Shown in pieces: positions 14,001 to 25,537 of a stretch of 64,000 nucleotides of DNA. The stretch is taken from assembly GCA_028023455.1 (NCBI GenBank), contig JAQFVV010000273.1, positions 1,054,989-1,118,988 of the forward strand, given 5' to 3'. Under the pieces are notes generated by a model. It did not search any database. It was given only the letters and a program-made list of their open reading frames with translations, and had not been told where the DNA came from. The position numbers and the translations under genes are program-made. The first letter of the stretch is position 1. Each line of letters opens with the position of its first letter. The DNA comes from Epiperipatus broadwayi. Taxonomy: Eukaryota; Onychophora; Udeonychophora; Euonychophora; Peripatidae.

Positions 14001-14630
14001 TTTTTTTTGATAGAAAATCACATAAAATGAAAATTTTAACAAATGGCGATTTAATGCCTTTTATTTTTTTTTTATGTAATCAAAAAATTGACAAACAAAT
14101 TTTATTTCTGGATCAGATAAGTGCAACCATCTAAAATATCTGTTAATATTTTGATGAAACTTTGTAGCATTAACAAAGATGAAATTCAGTTTCCATTACT
14201 GTTAAATGAAATATGTTTAATTTAGTTCTATAATTTATCAGATGTTTAACATTCAAGAAATGGAAAAAAAATACTTAGACAATTAGCTGAGGTTATCGTT
14301 AATTTGCAATAATTAGAATTGTGTTTCTATTTTGTTATACAAAGTTACATTCAATTGACAATTATTTCTTTGTTGTTTAGATAAACTTAGCATACTGACT
14401 ACTAAGTTATGCATATTAGTCTAGTTTTTTAATACAGTTTCAAAAAAATTCCCATTTGTTTTATTTTTTTTCTTTCAGACATGGATTTTTTTTTTTTTTT
14501 TGCAGATTAGTGTTTCAAACCAAGACACTGTTATCAATATAAATATTATTTTATATTCAGTTTTTTTAATGATAAATTAGTGAAATCAATAGGTTATGTT
14601 AATTCTGTAATTATTTTTAATGTGATGTAG
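14001..14630. other. AT-rich spacer
   Basis: Poly-T rich. No gene or repeat that I can support. It may contain further 5' decay of the LINE fragment to its left. Confidence 0.45.
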
Positions 14631-16130
14631 TGTGGTGTACTGTAGCTTCTCCGTAAATGAAGTCAAGAATCTCTCAGCAATTATACCCAGAAAAACCTGT
14701 TAGCCACTTTATTTTCCATTCCCCAGTCTAAGTTTTCCCATGTTCTGCTCCATCCCATTTCCACAACATAATCTTTGTCAAATGTATGACTTTTATATCT
14801 AAACCCCCTTATCTTTTCCCAAACTCAGCATAAAAATCAATAATCCACATATTGTATAATCACTTTTTTCATATTTATTGTTCCATAACTTCATTATATG
14901 TGCCCTTTCTGTTTTCAAGCATTTACATTCAATTAACAGATGTGTAATATTTTCTATTCCTTCCTTACGTAATTTACAGACTAAATCACCCATACTTTTT
15001 TATTTACATGTATATTGTCTTGTTTCTAAAGATCCTGTTTGAGCCTTAAACAATAAACTACTTTCCTTACTATTATCATAAATTAAGTCACACCTAATAT
15101 TCTGTTTATTTCTATATATATTTAACCTCTTTTACTCTCCATACTAGTTCTCCATCTCTCTAACTCCCTATTCTTTATTAATAAATTTATTTTTTTATTC
15201 CATTCTTTACCGCTATAACACTGAACAATCATCTTAACACAATCATCCCATCTTTTTTACAAATATGCTGATATAAATTCTTTATCCAAATCTTTTGCAT
15301 ACCACATTACCATTTTCACCCATCTTGTTGCCTGCCCTTTACTCATAATCCAATTAAATAACTATTTTGGCTATTTTTTTATTATCCATAAACTGCAATC
15401 TACCAAACACTTTCATTTTACTTTTTGCATCTCACATATGAAAACTTGACCATCCCATTTCTCATTGAATTGCCTCCCTTGCTGTCCATACATCTGCATT
15501 CAATGCATTTCTTCCTTACTTCCCTTTGAACTTTTTCTAAGTAATTTAATATCCCTTTACTAACACATAATGCATCATTACCATATGTTAATCCTGCTGC
15601 TGAAACTCCTATATAATTTAACTACATCATATTTGTTATAAGAAAACACTTAATTTCCTTATCAATCCCTTTCTTTTCTTTGCTTCATTTATCAATTTTT
15701 TCTCACATTCATTTAAATAATTTTTCTGATTACTTAAAATAATTTCCAAATAACTATATCTATTCACCACACTTAATTTAATATCTCCCAATAAAAATAC
15801 TGCATCTTCTATTTCCCCAGTATTAGCCATCATTATATTTGATTTTTCTTCACTAAATTTAATCCCCAATCTCTTTACCTACTCTTGTACATGTCCTCAG
15901 CCTAACTTCCATATCTTCTCTTCTTTCTGCATACAAAATATATCATCCACAAAAAAAAAACCTGACAAAATATATACACCTATTAACAGTATTTCTAACC
16001 CTCTTCCTAATTATTCTATTGCTCTTTTCATTTTATTCCAATACAACACAAACAAAATAGATGGCATAGCATATTCTAGCCTTATTCCACCCCCATTTTT
16101 AACTTTAACTTATTCTATATTCCCTAATTG
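14631..16130 (-). pseudogene. LINE-B, 3' piece: RT catalytic region to C-terminal zinc-binding end
   Basis: Minus-strand reading from 16.1 kb leftward gives a degraded motif B (KVKNGGGIRLEYAMPSILF near 16105), motif C FFVDDIF (near 15950), the conserved KRLGIKFSEEKSNIMM (near 15870) and LGDIKLSVVNRYSYL (near 15790). The C-terminal Cys/His-rich tail CKLRKEGIENITHLLIECK lies near 14970. Numerous stops and frameshifts interrupt it. The reading frame stops at the (TA)n at 16131-16150, and its upstream continuation is found at 21.82-22.52 kb. Clade not resolved; it is clearly different from the RTE-like LINE of this window. Confidence 0.65.
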
Positions 16131-16150
16131 ATATATATATATATATATAT
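16131..16150. repeat. (AT)n at insertion boundary
   Basis: Ten AT units marking the left edge of foreign DNA inside LINE-B. The matching right boundary tract is 21803-21816. Confidence 0.95.
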
Positions 16151-16575
16151 GATAAACAAAAATGCAAGTTAAAAAACTTGCTAACGCTTGTATTTATCCA
16201 CAGATGGCGTTCTACCAAAAACACCAATCAAGCGTATGTTTTGTTTACATAAACGTCAGAGCAGTATTCACTATCTCTAACTATAATTCCACTTTCAGAT
16301 CATGATTTCAAGCTATTTGCTATCATCAGTGAAAGACAGGAATAAAGAAACTAGATCTAAACTCAAACTCTGAGCGTTTATGAAACAATTTCTATTCAGC
16401 TTGCAAGCGTGAATTTTTTAGACATGTAATGTCTTCAAACTCAGCATAGCAAAACAGATAGCTATATGGGTCTGATCTCAGTTCAGCATCACCACATAGT
16501 AGAAGCCTCTGCAATCTATATCATTGCAAGAAAGACCTCAAAGGTACATTTATGATAAACAAAAATGCAAGTTAG
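16150..16575 (-). mobile_element. Retrozyme-like repeat, single unit plus overlap, minus orientation
   Basis: A near-identical 21-22-bp word (TGATAAACAAAAATGCAAG plus TTA) marks both ends, at 16150 and 16553, giving a unit of about 403 nt plus a short overlap, as expected of a tandem cut short. Read on the minus strand it shares the family core (GAGTTTGAAGACATT, TTTAGATCTAGTTTC) with the other repeats and contains one hammerhead with full consensus core. It has no coding capacity. It lies directly against the (AT)n on its left and another retrozyme-like array on its right. Confidence 0.7.
16292..16335 (-). ncRNA. Type I hammerhead ribozyme
   Basis: Minus strand: stem I CTTTCA pairs perfectly with TGAAAG (6 bp). 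The core is CTGATGA. Stem II is AGC/GCT over an AAATA loop, with one U-U mismatch at its base. It is followed by GAAA, stem III A-TC/GA-T with a two-base loop, and cleavage after ATC. Every invariant position of the core is intact. Confidence 0.7.
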
Positions 16576-17119
16576 CACAAAACCATGGTCAGGGGTTTGG
16601 TCTGACAGAGATATTTTAAGAGCTGGCTCTGGCTAAGCATTTATCATAAAGCTTGTAGAGGAATTGGCAATCCTCACTGTTTATAACTTACAAGCTTAAG
16701 AGATAGGGTCATGTGATCTATGAATTGGATCTATGACTCTTATTTTGACTATTTATAGTCTCTGCCAAAAGTCTTATGCAATTTTTTATATTGCTATGAT
16801 TCCTAATATATGGTATGGCTGAAGATCTATCAGCCCCATATAGCTATTTGAGTTAGTAGCTGGGTTTGAAGCCATGTAGATGTCTGAACATTTCAGATTT
16901 TCCACTCAATAGATAACTTTTAGATAAGTGCTTGGCTTTGGGTTGGTATTTTTAGATCTAGTGTCTGAACCTACCCTGACACCTCTCTGAGGAGTGCCAA
17001 AGCATGAAACCATGGTCAAGAGTTTGGGGGGGGGGGTTCCTGAAAGAGATATTTTAAGTGCTGGCTCTGGCTAAGCATTTATCATAAAGCTTGTAGAGGA
17101 ATTGGCAATCCTCACTGTT
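16576..17119 (+). mobile_element. Retrozyme-like tandem, 428-nt unit plus partial second unit
   Basis: A complete unit runs from 16590 to 17017, both edges being the base after a hammerhead GTC cleavage site in the context GAAACCATGGTC (left copy AAAACCATGGTC). A second unit starts at 17018 and is cut off at the (AT)n at 17120. The 57425-57965 locus has the same unit-and-a-quarter architecture and the same truncation point. No open frame exists. This matches the published picture of metazoan retrozymes (small non-coding tandem retroelements with type I hammerheads). Assignment is by structure, not by a database match. Confidence 0.75.
16981..17022 (+). ncRNA. Type I hammerhead ribozyme at unit junction
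   Basis: Core CTGAGGA (16987-16993), stem II GTGC/GCAT closed by a CAAA loop with one G-U pair, GAAA (17006-17009), stem III A-CC/GG-T, cleavage after C17017. Stem I pairs the preceding CCTCT with the following AAGAG, with one bulge; in the sister locus the 3' strand at its left unit boundary reads AGAGG, which would pair perfectly with CCTCT. Consensus core complete. Confidence 0.75.
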
Positions 17120-17139
17120 TATATATATATATATATATA
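17120..17139. repeat. (AT)n between retrozyme-like repeat and PLE
   Basis: Short AT tract terminating both the second retrozyme unit and the 3' end of the minus-strand PLE. Confidence 0.93.
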
Positions 17140-19058
17140 CATATTTTGTGGGTTCAACCATGTTAAAAGCTTTTAATATTAATATACTGACATTTCGACT
17201 TGGTCATACAAGCCATCCACAGAGTTATAAAAGGTAGAAAGACGTTTGTAGAGGTGCTACAATCACTGATTTGAATAAAATGTTAAAATTCCACCAATAG
17301 TAAAAAATGTTAAATTTAGGAATGTTTTTTTAAAAAAATATTTCCAAATAGGAGGAAGTTTGCATGTATCATCTCGCTTATTGATACAATCTGGCCTTTT
17401 AAGTATCTCAATGGCTTCTCTAATTTTGCATTGGTAGAGATTATCACATTTGGATATAATCCTGGTACTAGAAAAATCAATTTTATGACCTGAATCTATA
17501 GTATGGAGTGAGAGTGCTGATGATGATGAGTGTTGTTTAACTGCATTAGCATGCTCATCTCTCCTAACACTGATGCGACGATTACTCATATCTATGTAAG
17601 AAGATTTACAATTTTTACATGAGATTTGATAGACACCATGAGATTCAAGAGATTGAATCCTTAGGCTTGGTTATTATATTGCTGATCTTTTGATGAGCAG
17701 AAAATGCTGCATCTATATTATAGCATTTTAATATACATCCGATACTGTCTGTAGTTCCTTTTACATATGGAACACAAATCCTATTAGCTGATTTATCATC
17801 TTTTTGTTTCCTATTTTGTCTATTTTGGGCTTGAAATAAGGCTTTTTTTATAAATTTGTAATTATAACTATTTGCTAATAAAACACTATTAATATGATTT
17901 ATTTCTTCTTTCAGATGTGTCTCATCTGAAAGATTAATTGCTCTATTTAAAAGAGTTTTGGCAACAGAAACTATCTGAGTTGGGTGATGATGAGAATGGA
18001 AATGCAAATATCTGTCTGTGTGTGTGTATCCTTTCTGTAAATAGAAAAAAGATAAACTATTTGGTGTTCTGGTGACTAGAATATCAAAAAAAAGGAGTTT
18101 TCCATCAGACTCTGTCTTCATTGTAAATTTAATATGAGGATGCATATTATTTAAATGTAAGAAAAAATCATCTAATTTATTTTTTCCATGTTGCCATATG
18201 ACAAAAGTGTCATCTATGTATCTGAGCCAAATGAGAGGTTTTAAAGATGATGATTCTAAGGCATGAGTTTCTATATATTCCATGAATAAATCAGCTATTA
18301 CTCCTGAGATAGGTGAGCCCATAGGAGTACCAAAAATTTGTCTGTAATGCTGTCCATTGTATACAAAATATGTATTTAAGAGACAATGTTTAATTAAAGC
18401 AATAATATGGTCTGATAAATTGCAACGTTGTGAGATTATATTTAAAGCTTCATCAATTGGAATGTTTGTAAACAAAGACATGACATCAAAACTGACCAGA
18501 ATGTCATTAGCATTAATTTTTAAACTTTTTTAAAACAGAAATAAAATGAAGAGAGTTTTTAATATATGATTTAATAGATGGGATTGTAGGTTTAATGAAA
18601 TCCGATAAGTATCTAGCTAAAATATGAGTTGGAGAACCTATTGCACTTACTATTGGACGAAGAGGGGTATCTGGTTTGTGAATTTTTGGAAGTCCATAAA
18701 ATTTTGGACAGACACAATATTTTTCACGAGGGATTATTTTATTTTTTATCTCTGTTTCAATAGGTGATTTATTAATAATAGCTTTTGTTGTTTTTTCCAA
18801 ATACATAGTATGATCTCTTTTTGATAGTTTATAAGTTTTATCATTAAGCAGATCTAAAATTTTATTATGGTAAATGTCACAACCCATTACAACTGTGGCA
18901 TTACCTTTATCAGCTGGAAGTACAACAATTGATTTGTCCGATTTTATATTATTTAATGCTTGTCTTTCTTTCTTTGAAATATTATTTTTAGCAAGCTTAG
19001 CTTTTTTAAAAATATTACAAATCTCAGCTCTAGCCAAATCAGCCGATGTAAAATCAAT
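17140..19058 (-). pseudogene. Penelope-like element, 5'-truncated minus copy (RT + GIY-YIG)
   Basis: The minus strand carries a PLE polyprotein from about 19058 to 17263, followed by the element's 3' terminal repeat. Motifs in order: VVLPADKGNATVVM, YGLPKIHKPDTPLRPIVS, motif A DVMSLFTNIPIDEA, motif B GTPMGSPISGVIADLFME, motif C RYIDDTFVIW, then the endonuclease with GVYQISCKNCK and a damaged SYIDMSN (usual YIG). Two breaks interrupt it compared with its sister copy: one extra A in a homopolymer near 18530 and a 2-nt deletion near 17650. The region N-terminal of ARAEICNIFKKAK is missing because the copy joins the + copy at 19058. RT copies RNA at the insertion site; GIY-YIG nicks the target. 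Confidence 0.85.
17186..17226 (-). ncRNA. PLE terminal-repeat hammerhead motif, one core substitution
   Basis: Minus strand: ACT/AGT stem I, core CTGTGGA (A6 replaced by T), a bulged T, stem II GGCTTG/CAAGTC of 6 bp, GAAA, minimal stem III and GTC. The same motif recurs in both terminal repeats of the + copy, so it belongs to the element. The A6 change would be expected to reduce or abolish cleavage. Confidence 0.55.
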
Positions 19059-19272
19059 TTAACATTTTTTGCTATTGGTGGAATTTTACCATTTTATTCA
19101 AATCAGTGATTGTAGTGCCTCTACAACCGTCTTTCTTCCATTTATAACTCTGTGGATGGCTTATGTGACCAAGTCAAAACGTCAGTATATTAATATTAAA
19201 AGTTTTTAACATAGATGAACCCACAAAATATGTATTTTATATATTTAACCCATGCAAATCTTCATTTTAACA
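19059..19272 (+). repeat. PLE 5' terminal repeat
   Basis: About 214 bp, near-identical to 21590-21804, ending in a TTCATTTTAACAT motif. Contains a hammerhead-like motif at 19147-19187 with core CTGTGGA and AAAA in place of GAAA. Confidence 0.8.
19147..19187 (+). ncRNA. PLE hammerhead motif, 5' repeat (degenerate)
   Basis: CTGTGGA, stem II GGCTTA/CAAGTC, then AAAACGTC. Two core changes (A6 to T, first G of GAAA to A), so probably inactive. Confidence 0.45.
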
Positions 19273-21640
19273 TTATTTACCTCTATGAGGAGGAAATTTT
19301 TAAACAGCTTCGTATATTTGAAAGAATGTGGATTAAGAAATGTAAGTTACTTTGTAATTTATCTTTTTTATTAGCATGCAAAAATCACAATGTTATACCC
19401 ACTTGCTGTAAAATTGTGTTTCACAAGAACAATTATAATGTTAGTAAAATTCTAAGGAAAACTAGCAATATTATTTTAAACTTTTTTATTAAAGAAACTT
19501 GGAAAAATTTAGACAGAATTGATAAAGTATTGCTACTTTTATGTTTATTCCTTAGCAATAAAATACATCCTTTACTGTGGACTAGTTTTGATCGTATTGC
19601 AAGTTTTAGATCGCTTAAAGATTCAGAATTTGTAACAGCAAAGCAAAAGAAAAAAATGCAAATGCTAATTAGAACACAATCCCCAAACATTATGTATCCA
19701 AATCAAAAAACCGTTTATAATTTATCTAGGAAAGCCCTTTCTACAGATTAAATTTCGATTTTAGAAAAAGGTTTCAATTTTGCTTTAACACCTTCCCAGA
19801 TACCTTTTGAGAAAATTGTTTGTAATGTTGAATCAGCTCTCGATAAAATTGATTCTACATCGGTTGATTTGGCTAGAGCTGAGATTTGTAATATTTTTAA
19901 AAAAGCTAAGCTTCCTAAAAATAATATTTCAAAGAAAGAAAGACAAGCATTAAATAATATAAAATCGGACAAATAAATTGTTGTACTTCCAGCTGATAAA
20001 GGTAATGCCACAGTTGTAATGGATCGTGACATTTACCATAATAAAATTTTAGATCTGCTTAATGATAAAACTTATAAATTATCAAAAAGAAATCATACTA
20101 CGTATTTGGAAAAAAACAACAAAAGCTATTATTAATAAATCACCTATTGAAACAGAGATAAAAAATAAAATAATCCCTCATGAAAAATATTGTGTCTGTC
20201 CAAAATTTTATGGACTTCCAAAAATTCACAAACCAAATACCCCCCTTCATCCAATAGTAAGTGCAATAGGTTCTCCAACTCATATTTTAGCCAGATACTT
20301 ATCGGATTTCATTAAACCTACAATCCCATCTATTAAATCATATATTAAAAACGCTCTTCATTTTATTTCTGCTTTAAAAAGTTTAAAAATTAATGCTAAT
20401 GACATTCTGGTCAGTTTTGATGTTGTGTTTTTGTTTACAAACATTCCAATTGATGAAGCTTTAAATATAATCTCACAACGTTACAATTTACCCAACCATA
20501 TTATTGCTTTAATTAAACATTGTCTCTTAAATACATATTTTGTATACAATGGACAGCATTACAGACAAGTTTCTGGTACTCCTATGGGCTCACCTATCTC
20601 AGGAGTAATAGCTAATTTATTCATGGAATATATAGAAATTTGTGCTTTAGAATCATCATCTTTAAAACCTCTTATTTGGCTCAGATACATAGATGACACT
20701 TTTGTCATATGGCAACATTGAAAAAATAAATTAGATGATTTTTTCTTACATTTAAATAATATGCATCCTCATATTAAATTTACAATGGAGACAGAGTCTG
20801 ATGGAAAACTCAATTTTCTTGATGTTCTAGTCACCAGAACACCAAATAGTTTATCTTTTTCTATTTACAGAAAGGATACACACACAGACATATTTTTGCA
20901 TTTCCATTCTCATCATCACCCAACTCAGATAGTTTCTGTAGCCAAAACTCTTTTAAATAGAGCAATTAACCTTTCAGATGAGACACATCTGAAAGAAGAA
21001 ATAAATCATATTAATAGTGTTTTATTAGCAAATAGTTATAATTACAAATTTATAAAAAAAAGCCTTATTTTAAGCCCAAAACAGACAAAATAGGAAACAA
21101 AAAGATGATAAATCAGCTATTAGGATTTGTGTTCCATATGGAAAAGGAACTACAGACAGTATCAGATGTATATTAAAATGCTATAATATAGATACAGCAT
21201 TTTCTGCTCATCAAAAGATCAGCAATATAATAACCAAGCCTAAGGATTCAATCCCTCTTGAATCTCATGGTGTCTATCAAATCTCATGTAAAAATTGTAA
21301 AGCTTCTTACATAGGTATGAGTAATCCTCACATCAGTGTTAGGAGAGATGAGCATGCTAATGCAGTTAAACAACACTCATCATCATCAGCACTCTCACTC
21401 CATACTATAGATTCAGGTAATAAAATTGATTTTTCTAGTACCAGGATCATATCCAGATGTGATAATCTCTACCAATGCAAAATTAGAGAAGACATTGAGA
21501 TACCTAAAAGGCCAGATTGTATCAATAAGTGAGATGATACATGCAAACTTCCTTCTATTTGGAAAGATTTTTTAAAAAACATTCCTAAATTTAACATTTT
21601 TTGCTATTGGTGGAATTTTAACATTTTATTCAAAGCAGTG
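19215..21640 (+). pseudogene. PLE polyprotein, interrupted (RT + GIY-YIG)
   Basis: Includes the N-terminal region lacking in the minus copy (about 180 residues before a TAA at 19749). It then continues through NNISKKERQALNNIKSDK to a second TAA near 19974, where the sister copy has a sense codon. An extra A near 20110 shifts the frame into the RT: YGLPKIHKPNTPLHPIVS, TNIPIDEALNIISQRY, GTPMGSPISGVIANLFME and RYIDDTFVIW are all recognisable. A TGA at 20719 replaces the sister's GGA, an extra A near 21057 shifts the frame again, and a TGA at 21530 replaces CGA. The endonuclease keeps an intact SYIGMSN. The catalytic YIDD survives, but the chain cannot be made in one piece. Confidence 0.85.
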
Positions 21641-21804
21641 ATTGTAGCACCTCTACAACTGTCTTTCTACCTTTTATAACTCTGTCGATGGCTTGTGTGA
21701 CCAAGTCGAAATGTCAGTATATTGATATTAAAAGTTTTTAACATGGATGAACCTTCAAAATATGTATTTTATATATTTAACCCGTGCAAATCTTCATTTT
21801 AACA
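21590..21804 (+). repeat. PLE 3' terminal repeat
   Basis: Direct repeat of 19059-19272. It carries the better-kept hammerhead and runs into (TA)n at its outer edge. Confidence 0.8.
21679..21718 (+). ncRNA. PLE hammerhead motif, 3' repeat
   Basis: Stem I ACT/AGT, core CTGTCGA (A6 to T, other positions conserved), bulged T, stem II GGCTTG/CAAGTC, loop TGTGAC, GAAA, minimal stem III, cleavage TGTC. Confidence 0.55.
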
Positions 21805-21816
21805 TATATATATATA
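21803..21816. repeat. (AT)n at insertion boundary
   Basis: Right boundary of the DNA inserted into LINE-B; it abuts LINE-B sequence encoding KKLYENN on the minus strand. Confidence 0.9.
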
Positions 21817-22523
21817 ATTATTTTCATATAATTTCTTAATAATATTCACTAAAGCTTCACCCATTCCCAAATTTGATAAACTTATCCATAATCTATTTCT
21901 ATTTACTCTATTATAGGTCTTCTCTATATCTATAAAACTCATATATAACTGTTTACCTGAATTCATACTCATATCTATAAGTTGTGTAACTACAAATAAA
22001 CTATCTTCTATATGCCTATCTAATCTAAAACCTCCTTGCATTTCCCCCACTACATTATTCCCTTCCATCTATTTTACAATTCTTCTAGCCACCATATATG
22101 AGAAAGCTTTATATCAAATTGTTGTTACTTCTATCAGTCTATAATTATTAAACTTTTTATGATCCTTACCCTTTCATTTAAATAATAATCTTATTCTTGT
22201 ATTACTCCAACTACTCGGAAAAATTCTATTATGTGCCATCTTATTAAAACGGAATAATAACTTTACTTTTGCCCTATATCCTAAATTCATTACCATCTCT
22301 GCTGCTTATACATCTAAACCTCTAGCCTTTCCACTTTTCAAATTCTTTTCTATTGCATTCAGTTCATTTTTTTGTAAACCTAATCTTCCTATTACTATAT
22401 GCTTTCAGGTTTTCTATCACTCTATCCATCACATCTAACATCTTTTCTGTATTCATTACTTATCTATTTAAAATTCTCTCTAAATCTTCTCTAGAGCTAC
22501 ACTCTATTTCCTCATCATCTAAT
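21817..22523 (-). pseudogene. LINE-B, middle piece: RT fingers and motif A
   Basis: The minus strand encodes DDEEIECSSREDLERIL near 22510, then a broken stretch with KEFEKWKG near 22345. RT blocks follow: VVGEMQGGFRLDRHIEDSLF (near 22050) and motif A YMSFIDIEKTYNRVNRNRLW (near 21950), ending KKLYENN at the (AT)n. The last 90 residues are open, the rest has stops. The next part of the protein (motifs B and C) is found at 16130 leftward, so this piece and 14631-16130 read as one element split by a 5.7-kb insertion. Confidence 0.7.
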
Positions 22524-22543
22524 AATATATATATATATATATA
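22524..22543. repeat. (AT)n at boundary of LINE-B and unknown DNA
   Basis: AT tract at the left edge of the second gap in LINE-B; its counterpart is 25456-25534. Confidence 0.92.
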
Positions 22544-25455
22544 GTACCGGTCAGGTTTGTATGTTCATGTAACAAGATCTAGCATCTAGGCAAAAATACC
22601 TTGAATCCAATCATGCCCAAGATACACAGGTCAGGAACACTCATGAACTCTGCCTTATTTGCCTATTTCCCTGATCAATAACATTATGAACAACAATCCT
22701 GATGATATCGATTTAATTTACTTCTCACCACCAGCATCGCTCATCAGAGACACAAAAAGACTCTAGGCTAACTTTTAATGATATACTGACTTAACAACTA
22801 ACTATATTTTATGAGCAATGAAGGCTTGTGACCTAGCATATTAATTATGTATTTAGTGGAGAGCATCTAGTCAAATTGAGCATAATTAATAACTTAATGT
22901 ATTAACTTAACTAAAAGAAAGCAATGGTTCGAGAGTTGATCTATATTTAAGATTTATTAGATTAATAACAAAAATTATGTCGGGTTATTTATCTGACATT
23001 AGCCTCATAAGTATTATATATATTTAATTCATATTTTACAATAACTTGATATTTGCAGCTATGCCAATAATATATGCATGTGACTTAAGGAATTAGCACT
23101 ATTGGAATGCATTATTAAAATACTATTACACCACCGGAGAGACGAAAGAGCATTTACGTGATTTAAGAAAAAAATAATTTTACAAGTAAATATTACATTT
23201 TGTTTTACTCAATGTTATTATTAATTTGAGTTGTAAATAATTAATGTGCAGGATGGATAATGAATAATTATATAAATGCTCATAAATTTATCGCATTGAT
23301 ATGCGTAGTAAACTAAGGGAAATATGTCTGTTTAAATAAATCATCACGTTATGACTTATGACTATTTCTGGGCGACTAATAATACACTGAAAGGCGGTGC
23401 ATGCATGGCGGCAATTTGGAGTGGTCCAATTTTGGATCCTGGAGTGTGCTTCATGAATTTGGTGAACAAAATTTACTGATTTCCTCTATAAACTTTAGCA
23501 AGATCGGTTTGACGAATGAAAGACGGTCGGCTATGGCTTTATCGGGCTGGATTTTCCAGAGCGATTCCTGTATGAAGCATGCACATACAACAAAGTGTGT
23601 CCACAGTATGGTTTTACAGCCTGGTTTCTAGGACATGGATAACGACGATGGGGATTGACTTAGCGAATACTTCCATGTGAGAAAGAAGCACAAACATATA
23701 TAAACAAAGTGGCCTATATGCATGCAATGCTTAATAACATAATATATCTATAGCTTTAAAGACTATCTAAACATATTTACTGCTCATAAATTGTGAAATA
23801 CTCAGCATAATGGTATGGTTTCTTCGTTACACAGACACGGATAATAATTCTATTTAAATATAAACTAAGATCTGAAGATCCCCCCCCCTTTACATTATGT
23901 TACTTAATATTATTCATAACTTCCCATACAATTAATAAATCTCAATCTTGGTTAATAAATGCCCTTATGAAAATATATAAATTATTACTAAATAAATGGG
24001 TGGTGGTAATAGCTATGATGGATTTTACATATATAATATAAATTAATAAGAAAATAGCACTTTATTTAGAATGGAAAATATTTATGAAACAGATGTCAAT
24101 CTGTTTTTCTACAGTAAACGTAAAAATAATTAGTTTGTTTATCTAAAATCGCTAGCATCTGGGAAAGTCGAATAATACTTGTTTTTATTAAGTTATAAGT
24201 TAATTACCCAATAAATGATGGGTGGGGAAAACAAAAATAAATTATATGGTAGCAATTTTAGTAATATCATTGGCATTTCTTTTATAATATAAATATGTAA
24301 ATCTAAATGAAAATTATTTGCCGCTTGGAAATAAAAGAAAAGAACACATTTTATAAGAGGCTTAATAGTGATTAGTTATATAGAGTTATAAGAAATACAT
24401 ATTTTGAAGACATTTAATATATAGGATTAGAAAATATAATAAATATTCCAGAGAAGACAGGATTTGAGAATTACAAGCGGTCAAAGTTCTTTTTACCTTG
24501 CTATTTAGAAGAGTGATTTTACTACGAGTCAGTCCATCGGTATTGTTTCACTAGATCTAGGGTAGCATTATTATATGGTAGTTAGCATTTCACTTTCACC
24601 GTAAAAATATATAAAGTTCATCAGTACAGGATGCAGAGCTTCGCTTATAGGAAAAGCATATTAGGATGGAGGGAAAAGGTGAAATTTCCTCTACTCATGG
24701 CACATTGAGTGAGAATCAAAACTGGCATGGAATATGTATAGCAACCTCATTATTTTGTTGTCTCCTCCCCTGTGGATTCAAATCCAACAGTATATATACT
24801 TTTATTTTGAAGATGTAACTTAGCAAATACTGCTGGACCTGAGGCAGTTTAAGCACTTAAAGTTTATCTGGAATAATTTAACCGGATATTTTCTTATCTG
24901 GTAAGACTTTTGAAACAAAGCAATTTTGTTATTAGTTTCTCGAATGATTGTTTTAAAATAAATCTTATGATTTCAAAACAAGCTAACATGGACAAAATTT
25001 CCAGTAATGGGTTTATTTATTATTACAAAATCGTAATCTTTTATTTTATTAAAGAGGATCTTCTGGGTAATTGTTTTTCGAGAGACTTTTTAACAAGATT
25101 GCATCATTTCTGGCTACAAAATTACATATGAAAAAATAATGTTTCATATATGATTTTGATTATATTTTATATGTAACATAACTTTACTAATTTATTCACA
25201 ATCTCCTACACTGAAATATATATATAGATTTATTACTTACGCCCCATATACAAATGAAAATATTATTAAATAAAAATATTTTTAGATTAAAATACATAAG
25301 TGTTTACATGATTTATGTTAAAATAATAAGCAAAAGAAATATACTTATTATTAGATATGTATATACATGCATGAAGGTGGGTTTGAATATAGTTAGATGG
25401 CAGGAGATTGGATGTGGGCTGTGAAACAGGATCTGAGCATCAGATCATCTGTTTC
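22544..25455. other. 2.9-kb segment of unknown DNA between two LINE-B pieces
   Basis: Flanked on both sides by (TA)n and by LINE-B pieces. No protein family, terminal repeat or hammerhead is recognisable. A 76-residue open frame at 23401-23631 is less AT-rich than its surroundings but unlike anything I know. A run of nine C lies at about 23880. It is either an insertion or host sequence caught between rearranged LINE fragments. Confidence 0.45.
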
Positions 25456-25484
25456 AATATATATATATATATATATATCTGTTT

Positions 25485-25534
<50 letters not shown>
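25456..25534. repeat. (TA)n, two tracts with a duplicated CTGTTTCAATATAT
   Basis: Two TA runs, each preceded by CTGTTTCA. The doubled word suggests slippage or a local duplication at the boundary. Confidence 0.93.

Positions 25535-25537
<3 letters not shown>

Larger units (their letters stand above)
19059..21804 (+). mobile_element. Penelope-like element, full-length + copy with two direct terminal repeats
   Basis: Direct repeats of about 214 bp (19059-19272 and 21590-21804) enclose a degraded PLE coding region. Both repeats contain the hammerhead motif and both start TTAACATTTTTTGCTATTGG. The element is joined head to head with the truncated minus copy at 19058 and ends in (TA)n at 21803. 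Inverted partial copies fused to a full copy are characteristic of PLE insertions. From cleavage site to cleavage site (19183 to 21715) the monomer is about 2.53 kb. Confidence 0.8.
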
